In this document: positions 1 to 6,104 of the stretch, in pieces
How the letters are laid out: each line of letters opens with the position of its first letter
Position numbering within the stretch: position 1 is the first letter of the stretch
From: JANQEA01 sp964466035
GTDB lineage: Bacteria > Bipolaricaulota > Bipolaricaulia > UBA7950 > UBA9294
Assembly: GCA_964466035.1 (NCBI GenBank)
Contig: CAYXLR010000027.1
Coordinates: forward strand, 1 to 19,552
Direction: 5' to 3'
DNA length: 19,552 nt
Translations under genes and position numbers: made by a program
The notes under the pieces: model-generated
Databases searched by the model: none
Told to the model about the DNA's origin: nothing
What the model saw: only the letters and a program-made list of their open reading frames with translations

Positions 1-162
1 GAGCTCGGGGAGCTCGTGCTCGGCCGGAAGCCGAGCCGCGAGTCCGGCGAGGAGATCACGCTGTTCAAGTCGGTCGGCCTGGCGATCCAGGACGTGGCGA
101 CGGCGAAGCTCGTCTATGACAAGGCGGTCGAGGCGGGGATCGGCACGACGGTCGAGCTGTAG
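1..162 (+). CDS. ornithine cyclodeaminase / mu-crystallin family protein, C-terminal end (partial)
   Basis: The window opens inside this gene; only the last 53 codons are present, ending in TAG at 160-162. The segment EITLFKSVGLAIQDVATAKL is the characteristic C-terminal helix of the ornithine cyclodeaminase/mu-crystallin family. These are NAD(P)-dependent Rossmann enzymes that include ornithine cyclodeaminase, alanine dehydrogenase and ketimine (pyrroline-2-carboxylate) reductases. The substrate-determining residues lie upstream of the window, so the reaction cannot be assigned. It lies 23 nt upstream of the DUF4389 gene on the same strand and could share its transcript. Family assignment is firm; specific function is unknown. 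Confidence 0.85.
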   Translation, partial: ELGELVLGRKPSRESGEEITLFKSVGLAIQDVATAKLVYDKAVEAGIGTTVEL

Positions 163-185
163 ACGACGCGAGGGGGTGCAGAGGG

Positions 186-1496
186 ATGAGCGCAGGGAAG
201 GTCGTTTCACTGATTCTCGGGAGTTTGATCCTGATCGTCGGCATCGCGCTGCTGTTCGGCGGCGGGGCGCTGATCGGGGTCGATCAAGGGTTCACCGACG
301 AGGAGGGGTTCCTGACGTCGCCGTCGGCGGAGCTCGAACGGGACACGTACGCCGTGGTCGGAGAGGTCGTCCTCGAGGGCGACTGGATCTGGTGGTACCG
401 CCATCCGACGACGGCTCGGATCCGGATGACGGGCGACGTGCCGGTCTTCGTCGGCATCGCGCCGCGCGCCGATCTCGAAGCGTACTTGCTGGACGTCTCC
501 TACTCGGAGATCGAGGAGATCGACTTCGAGGAGCACCGGAGGGAACGCGTCTGGACGACCGAGTACGACGATCACATCGGACCGAACGCTCCGGCGCCTC
601 CGGGCGATCAGACGTTCTGGGCCGCCAGCGTTCAAGGCGAAGGGACGCAGGACCTCGTCTGGGAGATCGAGCCGGGCGACTGGGCGCTCGTCGTGATGAA
701 CGCCGACGGGTCGCGCGGGATCGACGTCACCGGCTCCGTCGGTGCCGAGGCCCCGTGGCTGCTCGCGGTCGGGATCGGCGTCCTCGCCGCCGGTGTGGTG
801 CTGGTCGCGATCGGCCTGGCCCTCGTCCTGCTCGTCGCGCGGCGGTCGCGGATCGCGGAGCCGCACGAACCGGCTGAGGTGCAGTCGGCGGCGCCGAGCG
901 GCTTCCCGCTGACGTTCAAGGCGGAGCTGACCGAGCCGCTCTCGCCGGCGCTCTGGCTGGTGAAGTGGTTCCTGCTGATCCCCCACTTCGTCGTCCTTCC
1001 CTTCCTCTGGTGCGGGTTCGCCGTCTCGTGGGTCCTGTCGCTGTTCGCGATCCTGTTCAGCGGGCGGTACCCGCGGGGGCTGTTCGACTACAACGTCGGC
1101 GTGATGCGGTGGTCGTGGCGGGTCGCGTTCTACAGCTACGAGGCGCTCGGCACGGACGAGTACCCTCCGTTCACGCTGAAGGCCGGCGGCTATCCGGCCG
1201 ACCTCGACGTCCGGTATCCGGAGCGGCTCTCGCCGGGGCTCGCGCTGGTGAAGTGGTGGCTGCTGGCGATCCCGCACTACATCGTCGTCGGCGTCTTCCA
1301 GGGCGGCGCCGGCTTCGAGAAGTTCGGGCTGCTCTTCATCCTGACGCTCTTCGCCGCGGTGACGCTGTTGTTCACCGGCAGGTATCCGAGGGACATCTTC
1401 CGGCTCGTGGTCGGGATGAACCGGTGGACGTTCCGCGTCTTCGCCTACGTGGCGCTGATGACCGACGTCTACCCGCCGTTCCGACTGGAGGAGTAG
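186..1496 (+). CDS. membrane protein with two tandem DUF4389 repeats
   Basis: A 436-residue integral membrane protein. An N-terminal transmembrane helix (about residues 8-29) is followed by a soluble, probably extracytoplasmic, acidic domain (about 30-187) and a second helix (about 190-218). After a short linker come two DUF4389 units. Each has the pattern SPxLxLVKWxLLxxPH, then a hydrophobic stretch, a GRYPR motif, a tryptophan-rich segment (MRWSWR in the first, NRWTFR in the second) and a YPPF ending. The duplicated halves are visible by eye. DUF4389 has no established biochemical role. The ATG at 186 is preceded by GAGGGGG at 170-176 with good spacing. It ends 11 nt before the convergent flavin-binding-type gene. 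The N-terminal domain is not one I recognise. Confidence 0.85.
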   Translation: MSAGKVVSLILGSLILIVGIALLFGGGALIGVDQGFTDEEGFLTSPSAELERDTYAVVGEVVLEGDWIWWYRHPTTARIRMTGDVPVFVGIAPRADLEAYLLDVSYSEIEEIDFEEHRRERVWTTEYDDHIGPNAPAPPGDQTFWAASVQGEGTQDLVWEIEPGDWALVVMNADGSRGIDVTGSVGAEAPWLLAVGIGVLAAGVVLVAIGLALVLLVARRSRIAEPHEPAEVQSAAPSGFPLTFKAELTEPLSPALWLVKWFLLIPHFVVLPFLWCGFAVSWVLSLFAILFSGRYPRGLFDYNVGVMRWSWRVAFYSYEALGTDEYPPFTLKAGGYPADLDVRYPERLSPGLALVKWWLLAIPHYIVVGVFQGGAGFEKFGLLFILTLFAAVTLLFTGRYPRDIFRLVVGMNRWTFRVFAYVALMTDVYPPFRLEE

Positions 1497-1507
1497 GTGT
1501 TTCCGCG

Positions 1508-1942
1508 TCAGAGGTAGATCGCGTGGTGACGATCCTCCTCCGGGCGCAGATACAGGATCTCGCCCGGGAGGACGCGGATGAGCGCGTACCGCGGGTCGTC
1601 CGTCCCTTCCCAGAACGTCCCGAAGAACGGGAACTCCGCGCCGATCCTCGCTCGGGGTTCCGAGTCGGTGACGATCTCGGCCTCGCCGGACAGGCGCACG
1701 TAGCCGTGGCGATCGTTTCGCTCGATCGGAACGCAGAGCTCGACGCGGGGGTGCCTCCGTACCTGCTGCGTCTTCCCGTTGGAGGTTCCGGACGTCAGCC
1801 AGACGGCGTCCTCGCGCCAGAGGATCGAGACCGGCCGCGTGCGCGGCTGATCGTCCTCGACCGTCGCCATGTAGGCGTTGATCGTCGTGTCCTCGAGCCA
1901 GGACAGGGATTCCTTCGTCAAACCGGGGATCGTCTCGGGCAT
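1508..1942 (-). CDS. pyridoxamine 5'-phosphate oxidase-family (FMN-binding split barrel) protein
   Basis: A 144-residue protein of the small PNPOx-like family. After an N-terminal helix it has the typical split-barrel order: a strand with AYMATVEDDQPRTRPVSILW, then VWLTSGTSNGKTQQVRRHPRVELC, the strand GYVRLSGEAEIV, and a C-terminal strand. The TRPVSI and S-x-K/T-x-x-x-x-R-P patterns match the FMN or F420 phosphate-binding face of this fold. Such proteins act as flavin- or F420-dependent reductases or as heme/flavin binders; the substrate cannot be deduced. I chose the start at 1942 because AAGGAGG lies just upstream on the minus strand; an in-frame extension to 2050 lacks a ribosome binding site and has unlike codon content. 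It is divergent from the GNAT/YoaP-like gene. Confidence 0.82.
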   Translation of the reverse strand: MPETIPGLTKESLSWLEDTTINAYMATVEDDQPRTRPVSILWREDAVWLTSGTSNGKTQQVRRHPRVELCVPIERNDRHGYVRLSGEAEIVTDSEPRARIGAEFPFFGTFWEGTDDPRYALIRVLPGEILYLRPEEDRHHAIYL

Positions 1943-1969
1943 GCTCGCCTCCTTCGTCCTCTTGGTGAG

Positions 1970-1999
1970 AGTGGAGCACGAACCGCGGCGCGCCGTCAA
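1970..1999 (-). promoter_or_regulatory. possible sigma70-type promoter for the split-barrel gene
   Basis: On the minus strand, TTGACG (1999-1994, five of six consensus bases) is followed after 18 nt by TCCACT (1975-1970, three of six). The position suits transcription of the gene starting at 1942. The -10 match is poor, so this is tentative. Confidence 0.3.
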
Positions 2000-2087
2000 C
2001 CTTCGGGGTTTAAGGGAGGGCGAGCGATTCGCCCTTCGCAGCATGTTCACACGCGCGCGGTACGCTTCTCGCGGAGGTGACCGGACC

Positions 2088-2903
2088 GTGGACGTTCACT
2101 ACAGGCCGCTCACTGCGGAGGGGCTCTCGGACGTCGCTTGCTGTCCCGGCGGAGCCGAGGTGGAAGGGAAAAAGTTCCGAGGCGACCTCACGGAGACGGC
2201 CGCGTGGCGCCGCCGGATGATCGGGCTCGGGATGCGCGGCGTCGTCGCGTACGACGAGGACGGACCGCGGGGGTTCGCCGAGTACATGCCGGCGGAGGTC
2301 GCACCGGTTCCGATCGACGCGCCGGGCGCGGCGGTCCTGATGTGCTATCACTGGTCGGGGACGAAGGCGGAGGCCCCCGAGCATCTCGCCATGGAGCGGA
2401 GGCTGATCGAGCGGGTCGTCGAGGAGACGCGCCCACGGTTCACGGGGCTCGTGACCCAGGGATGGGATCTTCCGACGCACTTTCCGATTCCGTTCCTCGA
2501 GGAGCTGGGCTTTCACGAGGTCGCCCGGAGCGAGTCGATCGCGTTGATGTGGAACCCGTATCGGATCGACGCTCGAGAGCCGACGCTCGCTCCCGCCGCC
2601 TACGCGCCGCGAGACCTGTCGGACGAGGGGCTCCTGGCGATCGATGGCGCGTTCAGCGCGCGCTGCCCGTACAGCATCGACGGGGAGGCGTACCTGAAGG
2701 AGACGGTCTCGGCCCACCCGCTCAAGGAGCGGATTCGCATGGATCTCCGCCGAATCGACACGCGCGAGGACGCCTTCGCCTGCGCGGTGGCGCCGTTCGA
2801 CTGGGCCTGGGTTTTCTTCAACGGCGAGTCGATCGGCCTGTTCGAATTTACGGGTGACAAGCTCGCCGACGGGATCACGAGGCGGATCGAGGCGATGAAT
2901 TAG
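2088..2903 (+). CDS. GNAT-like protein with C-terminal YoaP/thioredoxin-like domain
   Basis: A 271-residue protein starting at GTG 2088, chosen because GGAGGTGA (2073-2080) sits 7 nt upstream. Residues about 30-155 resemble the acetyltransferase-like half of YoaP-type proteins: GFAEYMPAE strand, then HWSGTK and a helix, ending with FLEELGFHEV. The usual acetyl-CoA pyrophosphate loop (QxxGxG/A) is degenerate here (TKAEAPEH), so acetyltransferase activity is doubtful. Residues about 180-271 form a small alpha/beta domain with a single ARCPYS motif (Cys193), then VFFNGESIGLFEFTGD, as in the YoaP C-terminal thioredoxin-like domain. Substrate is unknown. The nucleoside phosphorylase follows 56 nt downstream on the same strand and may be cotranscribed. 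Confidence 0.7.
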   Translation: MDVHYRPLTAEGLSDVACCPGGAEVEGKKFRGDLTETAAWRRRMIGLGMRGVVAYDEDGPRGFAEYMPAEVAPVPIDAPGAAVLMCYHWSGTKAEAPEHLAMERRLIERVVEETRPRFTGLVTQGWDLPTHFPIPFLEELGFHEVARSESIALMWNPYRIDAREPTLAPAAYAPRDLSDEGLLAIDGAFSARCPYSIDGEAYLKETVSAHPLKERIRMDLRRIDTREDAFACAVAPFDWAWVFFNGESIGLFEFTGDKLADGITRRIEAMN

Positions 2904-2904
2904 G

Positions 2905-2926
2905 GGCGGCAAGCCGCCAAGGCGGC
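2905..2926. repeat. overlapping short inverted repeats between the two plus-strand genes
   Basis: GGCGGC-aa-GCCGCC-aa-GGCGGC: the central GCCGCC can pair with either flanking GGCGGC arm, giving two mutually exclusive tight hairpins 1-2 nt after the GNAT/YoaP-like stop codon. No T-tract follows, so this is not a canonical terminator. It may be an mRNA-stability or processing element, or simply GC-rich chance. Confidence 0.4.
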
Positions 2927-2959
2927 TCGCACGGAGCCCCTTCGGCGAGGAGGTGAAAC

Positions 2960-3748
2960 GTGGCTCAGTTGATTACGCCGAAGCAGACGATCGCCGCCGC
3001 GAAGGCGGCGGGAGCGAACGACGAGGACCTGGAGTTGTCCGGCGTCGCGATCCTGACGTTCAACCGCGGTATCGTCGATCGACTGGGGGAGCTGTGCGAT
3101 CTGGAGGACGCAAGCTGGCTCGGCCCGCACGTCCACCCGTACGCCGGGCCGCGCGTCGTGAAGCGGGGCGAGCGCGAAGGGCTCGAGGTGATGGTCCTGG
3201 TTCCGTCGATGGGGGCCTCGCCGCTCGCCTGCACGGTCGAGGACCTGATTGCGGGCGGGATCGGTGCTCTCTTCCTCGCGTGCGCCGCTTGGTCTCTCGG
3301 TTCGCCCGTGGCGTTCGGCGACGTCCTCGTCCCGTCGTTCGCGGTCGGGCCGGACGGCACCTCGATCCACTACGGCAACTCCGCGGGGCGGGTCGACGCG
3401 GATCCGGCGGTCGTCGCCGCGCTTGCGGAGTCGGCGCAGGAGCGCGGGGCGACGGTCCACGTCGGCGGCAACGCGTCCTGCGAGGCGCTCTACCGGATCA
3501 CCGAGGAGATGGTCGAGTCCTTCCGCGACCGGGGCTGCGTCTCGATGGAGAACGGGGAGGCGGCCGTCCTCTTCGCCGCCTGTCGCCTCTTCGGGATCCC
3601 GGGCGGCGCGATCTTCCAGCCGTACATCGACCTGACCGAGGGGTGGAACCCGGACCGGTTCGACGACGCCTACGAGGCGACCTGTCGGCTGCAGGCGGAC
3701 GTCGTCCTCGACGCGGCGTTGCGGCTCCGCGACGAGAAGGTGATCTAG
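2960..3748 (+). CDS. nucleoside phosphorylase (PNP/UDP phosphorylase family 1)
   Basis: A 262-residue protein matching the hexameric purine nucleoside/uridine phosphorylase family in length and motif order. AILTFNRGIVDRL and a GPxVxP segment come first. Then come VPSMGASPLACTVEDLI (about 81-97, phosphate and substrate loop), LACAAWSLGSPVAFGDVLVPSFAV (the family's 'GTxG...GDVVVA' strand in altered form) and SMENGEAAVLFAACRLFGI (about 195-213). The last is the counterpart of the conserved M-E-M-E base/ribose-binding segment. It would cleave nucleosides with phosphate to free base and ribose-1-phosphate in the cytosol. The altered GTAG-type motif makes the base specificity uncertain. GTG 2960 is preceded by GAGGAGGTGA. 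Its stop overlaps the end of a decayed acetyltransferase fragment on the other strand. Confidence 0.8.
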   Translation: MAQLITPKQTIAAAKAAGANDEDLELSGVAILTFNRGIVDRLGELCDLEDASWLGPHVHPYAGPRVVKRGEREGLEVMVLVPSMGASPLACTVEDLIAGGIGALFLACAAWSLGSPVAFGDVLVPSFAVGPDGTSIHYGNSAGRVDADPAVVAALAESAQERGATVHVGGNASCEALYRITEEMVESFRDRGCVSMENGEAAVLFAACRLFGIPGGAIFQPYIDLTEGWNPDRFDDAYEATCRLQADVVLDAALRLRDEKVI

Positions 3749-3924
3749 GCGGTTGTCCTTCGGGCGATCGTTTCGCGCGTCGCGTGAACGGAGGTCTCGA
3801 GGTCGCTCTCCGGATCGAACGCCTCGACGTGAAGCCCGTCCGGCCACTCGGGAGGCGGAGGCGGTTCGCGAAGATCGATCGACATCTGCCAGTAGCGGCG
3901 CGTCTCGGCGTAGCCCGCGGGATC
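3745..3924 (-). pseudogene. remnant of a GNAT acetyltransferase (internal fragment)
   Basis: One minus-strand frame reads 59 sense codons between an in-frame TAA (3927-3925) and a TAG (3747-3745). It contains AGYAETRRYWQMSIDL followed by EPPPPPEWPDGLHVEAFDPE. That is the typical end of one acetyltransferase domain (GF/Y-x-x-x-R-x-Y/F-W-x-M) followed by the PP-x-x-EWP-x-G linker strand opening the second domain of tandem-GNAT proteins. The acetyl-CoA loop and everything upstream are missing, and the downstream part stops within the phosphorylase stop codon. This is a broken gene rather than a small functional protein. The family resemblance is from memory of the motif, not an alignment. Confidence 0.6.
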
Positions 3925-3987
3925 TTACCCGATGATCCGGCCCGCCGGAGCGCAAACCGGTCCGACTTTCGTGGGAAGTCCGCCCTC

Positions 3988-4016
3988 TTGCATTCCGCGC
4001 GGTCTCGCGGTAGAGT
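3988..4016 (+). promoter_or_regulatory. possible promoter upstream of structured intergenic region
   Basis: TTGCAT (3988-3993), a 17-nt spacer, then TAGAGT (4011-4016). The matches are three and four of six, so it is weak on its own. It gains some weight because it lies just before the run of inverted repeats at 4023-4147. Confidence 0.28.
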
Positions 4017-4022
4017 GGCCTT

Positions 4023-4147
4023 TCCGGAACGGCCAGAGCTGTTCCGGTGGCTATCCGCAGGCGGGGTTCTGAGCTGACTCCTTTTGGTCTTCTCGGGCAG
4101 AGCGCCCCGCCTGCGTCTCCTTCGATCGGAGGACGAGCTCTGCGGTG
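4023..4147 (+). other. structured non-coding stretch, candidate small RNA or long leader
   Basis: No convincing coding frame lies between 3925 and 4342. The section 4023-4147 holds several strong inverted repeats. CCGGAAC/GTTCCGG are 7-nt arms around a 10-nt loop. An 11-nt perfect pair, CGCAGGCGGGG (4056-4066) with CCCCGCCTGCG (4105-4115), is separated by 38 nt. GCAGAGC/GCTCTGC (about 4098-4144) encloses a TCC...GGA hairpin. The last two pairs interleave, so they would be alternative folds or a pseudoknot. I do not recognise tmRNA, RNase P, SRP or tRNA signatures. The strand is inferred from the weak promoter just before it. Confidence 0.3.
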
Positions 4148-4202
4148 CCGACGGGCGAGCGCCCCGGTGGATCGTCTCTCCCTTCCCTGAATCACAACGG
4201 CG

Positions 4203-4231
4203 TTGCGCCGGACACGTCGCTTCGATACACT
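4203..4231 (+). promoter_or_regulatory. csp copy 1 promoter
   Basis: TTGCGC (4203-4208), a 17-nt spacer, then TACACT (4226-4231). The same arrangement (TTGCAC, 18 nt, TACACT) precedes csp copy 2, and the two regions become nearly identical just downstream of the -10. That shared layout supports it more than the hexamer scores do. The predicted transcription start is near 4238. Confidence 0.55.
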
Positions 4232-4237
4232 GTTTGC

Positions 4238-4342
4238 AATGTTGGTAGTTGTGCAGTCGCTTTCTCGGAGTCCGGATCATTCCTGAAATCCCAGAGATCG
4301 TTCTGTTTCGCTAAGGCTCCCAGCATGGAGGAGGGTTTCTAC
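4238..4342 (+). promoter_or_regulatory. conserved long csp 5' leader, copy 1 (candidate RNA switch)
   Basis: About 105 nt of leader before the csp start. Two blocks are nearly identical to the leader of the second csp gene: block A 4242-4277 (33 of 36 bases) and block B 4306-4334 (26 of 29), with a divergent middle that can form a small hairpin in both copies. Within block B, GGCUCC (4315-4320) can pair with GGAGUC (4267-4272) in block A. Alternatively its CUCC can pair with the GGAG of the ribosome binding site GGAGGAGG (4327-4334) across a 6-nt loop. The two pairings exclude one another. Long structured leaders that control translation are known for cold-shock genes such as E. coli cspA; a switch here is inferred. 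Confidence 0.6.
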
Positions 4343-4552
4343 ATGTCCGAACGACTCACCGGAACTGTCAAGTGGTTCAACGACGACAAGGGCTTCGGCT
4401 TCATCGAGCGCGAGGGCGGCGACGACGTCTTCGTGCACTTCAGCTCGATTCGCGGCGAAGGCTACAAGTCGCTGCAGGACGGCCAGGAAGTCGAGTTCAC
4501 CCTGGGGGAGGGTCAGAAGGGCCCCCAGGCGCTCGACGTCGTGGCTCTGTAG
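4343..4552 (+). CDS. cold shock protein (CspA family), copy 1
   Basis: A 69-residue single cold-shock domain protein. GTVKWFNDDKGFGFIE contains RNP1 (KGFGFI), and DVFVHFSSI contains RNP2 (VFVHF). The end GQKGPQALDV is typical of bacterial Csp proteins of 65-70 residues. It binds single-stranded RNA and DNA and acts as an RNA chaperone in the cytosol. ATG 4343 follows GGAGGAGG at 4327-4334 with 8 nt spacing; an in-frame ATG at 4325 overlaps that ribosome binding site and is not used as the start. It is about 83% identical (57 of 69 positions) to the second Csp at 8880, and the two share promoter and leader. A hairpin terminator follows before orn. Confidence 0.96.
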   Translation: MSERLTGTVKWFNDDKGFGFIEREGGDDVFVHFSSIRGEGYKSLQDGQEVEFTLGEGQKGPQALDVVAL

Positions 4553-4579
4553 CGGCGATCGATCGAATCGTGGGTTGGT

Positions 4580-4616
4580 GCGCGGCGTGCGGGATCGTGC
4601 GCCGCGCCTCTTCTTT
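4580..4616 (+). terminator. Rho-independent-like terminator after csp copy 1
   Basis: GCGCGGCG (4580-4587) pairs perfectly with CGCCGCGC (4600-4607) around a 12-nt loop, followed by the pyrimidine-rich CTCTTCTTT. The U-tract is interrupted by C, so efficiency may be moderate. It would separate csp from orn. Confidence 0.6.
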
Positions 4617-4680
4617 CCGAGCGCCGGCTGGCCGACCGCACCGGGGCCGGATAAGGTCTCCGCGGAAGGAGCGTTTGCTC

Positions 4681-5226
4681 GTGGCACGAAACCGGAGCAA
4701 CCTCGTCTGGATCGACCTCGAAACGACCGGGCTGAGCGTCGGGAATCGGGCGATCCTCGAAATCGCGAGCGTCGTCACCGACAAGGACCTCGACATCGTT
4801 GACGAGGGACCGGTGCTGGTGATCCATCAGCCGGACGAGCGGCTGGAACGGATCGATCCGTGGTGCGAGCAGCAGCACGGCTTCTCCGGGCTTATCGAGG
4901 CGTCGCGGGCCTCTGACGTCTCGCTTCACGACGCGGAGCGGCAGACGCTGTCGTTCCTCCGGAAGCATACCCACCGGGGCGTGGCGCCGCTCTGCGGCAA
5001 CTCGATCCTGCTCGATCGCCGGTTCCTGATGCGCTACATGCCGGAGCTGAACGCGCACCTGAGCCACCGGAACATCGACGTCAGTGCGATCAACGAGCTC
5101 GCCGCCCGGTGGTATCCCGGCGCGATCGCCAAGCTGGACAAGAGCGTTCGGCATCGCGCGGCGGACGACATCCGGGAGTCGATCGAGGAACTGCGGCTGT
5201 ATCGTCGGCTGATCTTCAGAGAATGA
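4681..5226 (+). CDS. orn: oligoribonuclease (DEDDh 3'-5' exonuclease)
   Basis: A 181-residue protein, the usual length of Orn. It degrades 2-5 nt RNA oligomers (and pGpG) to mononucleotides in the cytosol, the last step of mRNA turnover. Catalytic metal ligands are visible: WIDLETTG gives Asp12 and Glu14, GNSILLDRRF gives Asp112, and HRAADDIRESIEEL gives His158 and the final Asp (162/163). The CGNSI and YMPEL segments are also Orn-like. GTG 4681 is the chosen start: GGAAGGAG (4664-4671) lies 9 nt upstream and the N-terminus then matches the family (SNLVWIDLE). The position directly after a csp gene links two RNA-handling functions, though a terminator lies between. A short frame overlaps its stop as ATGA. 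Confidence 0.95.
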   Translation: MARNRSNLVWIDLETTGLSVGNRAILEIASVVTDKDLDIVDEGPVLVIHQPDERLERIDPWCEQQHGFSGLIEASRASDVSLHDAERQTLSFLRKHTHRGVAPLCGNSILLDRRFLMRYMPELNAHLSHRNIDVSAINELAARWYPGAIAKLDKSVRHRAADDIRESIEELRLYRRLIFRE

Positions 5227-5330
5227 CGGCCGACTTCGAGTTCTTCGCCGGTTTCGAGTCGGACGTATCGCCGGCTGACTTCCCTTCGGGGTTGGCGTTC
5301 CCTTCGTTATTCGGTCGGAGGCGTCGGTGA
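5223..5330 (+). CDS. possible 35-residue ORF overlapping the orn stop codon
   Basis: An ATG at 5223 overlaps the orn TGA in an ATGA arrangement, which often marks translational coupling. The frame runs 35 codons, is rich in Phe and ends in four Arg. It overlaps the 3' end of the opposite-strand gene by 24 nt. There is no recognisable family, and it could well be chance. Confidence 0.2.
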   Translation: MTADFEFFAGFESDVSPADFPSGLAFPSLFGRRRR

Positions 5331-5927
5331 GGACTTCTCGTCCGGCCACTCCGGCGGCTGCTGAAGGCAGAACGCGCGCGCCACGGCGATCGCCTTCGAG
5401 ATCTCGTCCGGGTTGATCACGACGCGTCCGGTCGATCGCTGCAGCCAAGGGCAGTTGTCGACGGCGCGGCTGGCGTGCTCGTCGCGGGCCGAGATCGCCC
5501 GGAGGACGGCCATCCCATCTCGCTGGGAGACGCGATCGAGGTTGATCTTCTCCGCCCAAAGGAGGAGGAGGGTCACCGCGAGGACCGCATTGCTCACCGC
5601 GTTCCTCCCCCGCTCGGGCGTTTGGCGCTTGAACGCCTCCCAATGACGCCGGTTGAGGAACAGGTACGGCGGCATCGTCCTCGGATGGCAGGCGGCGAGG
5701 ACGTCCTTGACGTCGACCCCCAGCTCCACGGCGAACGAACGGATCGCCGCGCGCTCCTCTTCGGGGACCCACTCCGATAACTCCTCGTCGACCTTTCTCA
5801 GAGCGCCGCCGCCCAGCCCGGTTTGAATCGCTTCGAACGCGGCCTTCCAGATCTCGGGGTCCTCGGATTCCGCGACGGTGACGTCGTCCGCCTTGAGGAT
5901 CAGTGTAAGTCGAGCCGTGATCGCCAT
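5307..5927 (-). CDS. hypothetical protein, 206 residues
   Basis: I do not recognise this family. The product is 206 residues, soluble, and mixed alpha/beta at the N-terminus (ARLTLILKADDVTVAES). It is largely helical afterwards, with one hydrophobic helix near residues 111-128 (SNAVLAVTLLLLWAEKI) that could be buried or membrane-associated. A conserved-looking segment HPRTMPPYLFLNRRHWEAFKRQ precedes it. The C-terminus is Pro/Glu-rich. The start at 5927 is supported by AAGGAGA just upstream on the minus strand; a longer frame to 5993 would begin inside the predicted promoter. It has its own strong promoter at 5989-5962 and reads toward orn. Two Cys residues (in AACHP and DNCPW) show no metal-site pattern. 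Confidence 0.75.
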   Translation of the reverse strand: MAITARLTLILKADDVTVAESEDPEIWKAAFEAIQTGLGGGALRKVDEELSEWVPEEERAAIRSFAVELGVDVKDVLAACHPRTMPPYLFLNRRHWEAFKRQTPERGRNAVSNAVLAVTLLLLWAEKINLDRVSQRDGMAVLRAISARDEHASRAVDNCPWLQRSTGRVVINPDEISKAIAVARAFCLQQPPEWPDEKSSPTPPTE

Positions 5928-5961
5928 AGTTTCTCCTTCTAGGCCATCTGATTCCCCTTGT

Positions 5962-5989
5962 ATTGTATCAGGAAGATCTGAGTTTTCAA
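5962..5989 (-). promoter_or_regulatory. strong sigma70-type promoter for the 206-residue hypothetical gene
   Basis: Minus strand TTGAAA (5989-5984), a 16-nt spacer, then TACAAT (5967-5962). Each hexamer matches the consensus at five of six bases, in a locally AT-rich segment. The predicted start near 5955 leaves a leader of about 28 nt before the ATG at 5927. Confidence 0.65.
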
Positions 5990-6031
5990 GCAAATCCCAA
6001 ACGAGATCCCGCGTAAATCTGCAGTATAAGG

Positions 6032-6059
6032 TTGACTAAGTGCGCCATATATGTATACT
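6032..6059 (+). promoter_or_regulatory. strong divergent sigma70-type promoter for the small gene at 6111
   Basis: TTGACT (6032-6037), a 16-nt spacer, then TATACT (6054-6059), five of six matches each. It diverges from the minus-strand promoter at 5962-5989, with 42 nt between the two -35 boxes. The predicted start is near 6066, inside the palindrome at 6058-6073. Confidence 0.65.
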
Positions 6060-6073
6060 AAGGCAAACCTTAG
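6058..6073. promoter_or_regulatory. operator-like palindrome at the transcription start
   Basis: CTAAGG-CAAA-CCTTAG is a perfect inverted repeat with 6-nt arms and a 4-nt centre. It begins at the last two bases of the -10 box and spans the predicted start site, where a bound dimeric repressor would block initiation. No regulator gene lies adjacent. The element could instead act as a 5' hairpin in the mRNA. Confidence 0.45.
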
Positions 6074-6104
6074 CTCCTCTTGTGGGGCTGGGTGCCTGAG
6101 GAGG
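6074..6104 (+). promoter_or_regulatory. leader able to mask the ribosome binding site
   Basis: CTCCTC (6074-6079) is perfectly complementary to GAGGAG (6098-6103), the core of the ribosome binding site GAGGAGG of the gene at 6111. An 18-nt loop separates them. Folding would block translation initiation. The logic resembles the csp leaders but the sequence is unrelated. Confidence 0.4.

Noticed and set aside
207..1979. 590-codon minus-strand frame across the DUF4389 and split-barrel genes
   Set aside because: It is antisense to a gene with clear membrane segments and a ribosome binding site, and its product is Arg/Asp/Pro-rich low-quality sequence typical of GC-rich shadow frames.
2016..2036. 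GGGCGA-GCGAT-TCGCCC hairpin between the divergent genes
   Set aside because: It lies upstream of both genes, so it is not a terminator for either, and such GC repeats are common at this base composition.
2900..4195. 431-codon minus-strand frame over the nucleoside phosphorylase
   Set aside because: Arg-rich shadow of the phosphorylase gene; the genuine remnant in this area (3924-3745) is in another frame.
4325..4342. ATG at 4325 as the csp copy 1 start
   Set aside because: It overlaps the ribosome binding site, and the equivalent ATG in copy 2 runs into a stop after five codons; ATG 4343 gives the standard Csp N-terminus.
5227..5306. CCGACT...AGTCGG repeat after orn as a terminator
   Set aside because: The arm is only six bases and no U-run follows directly.
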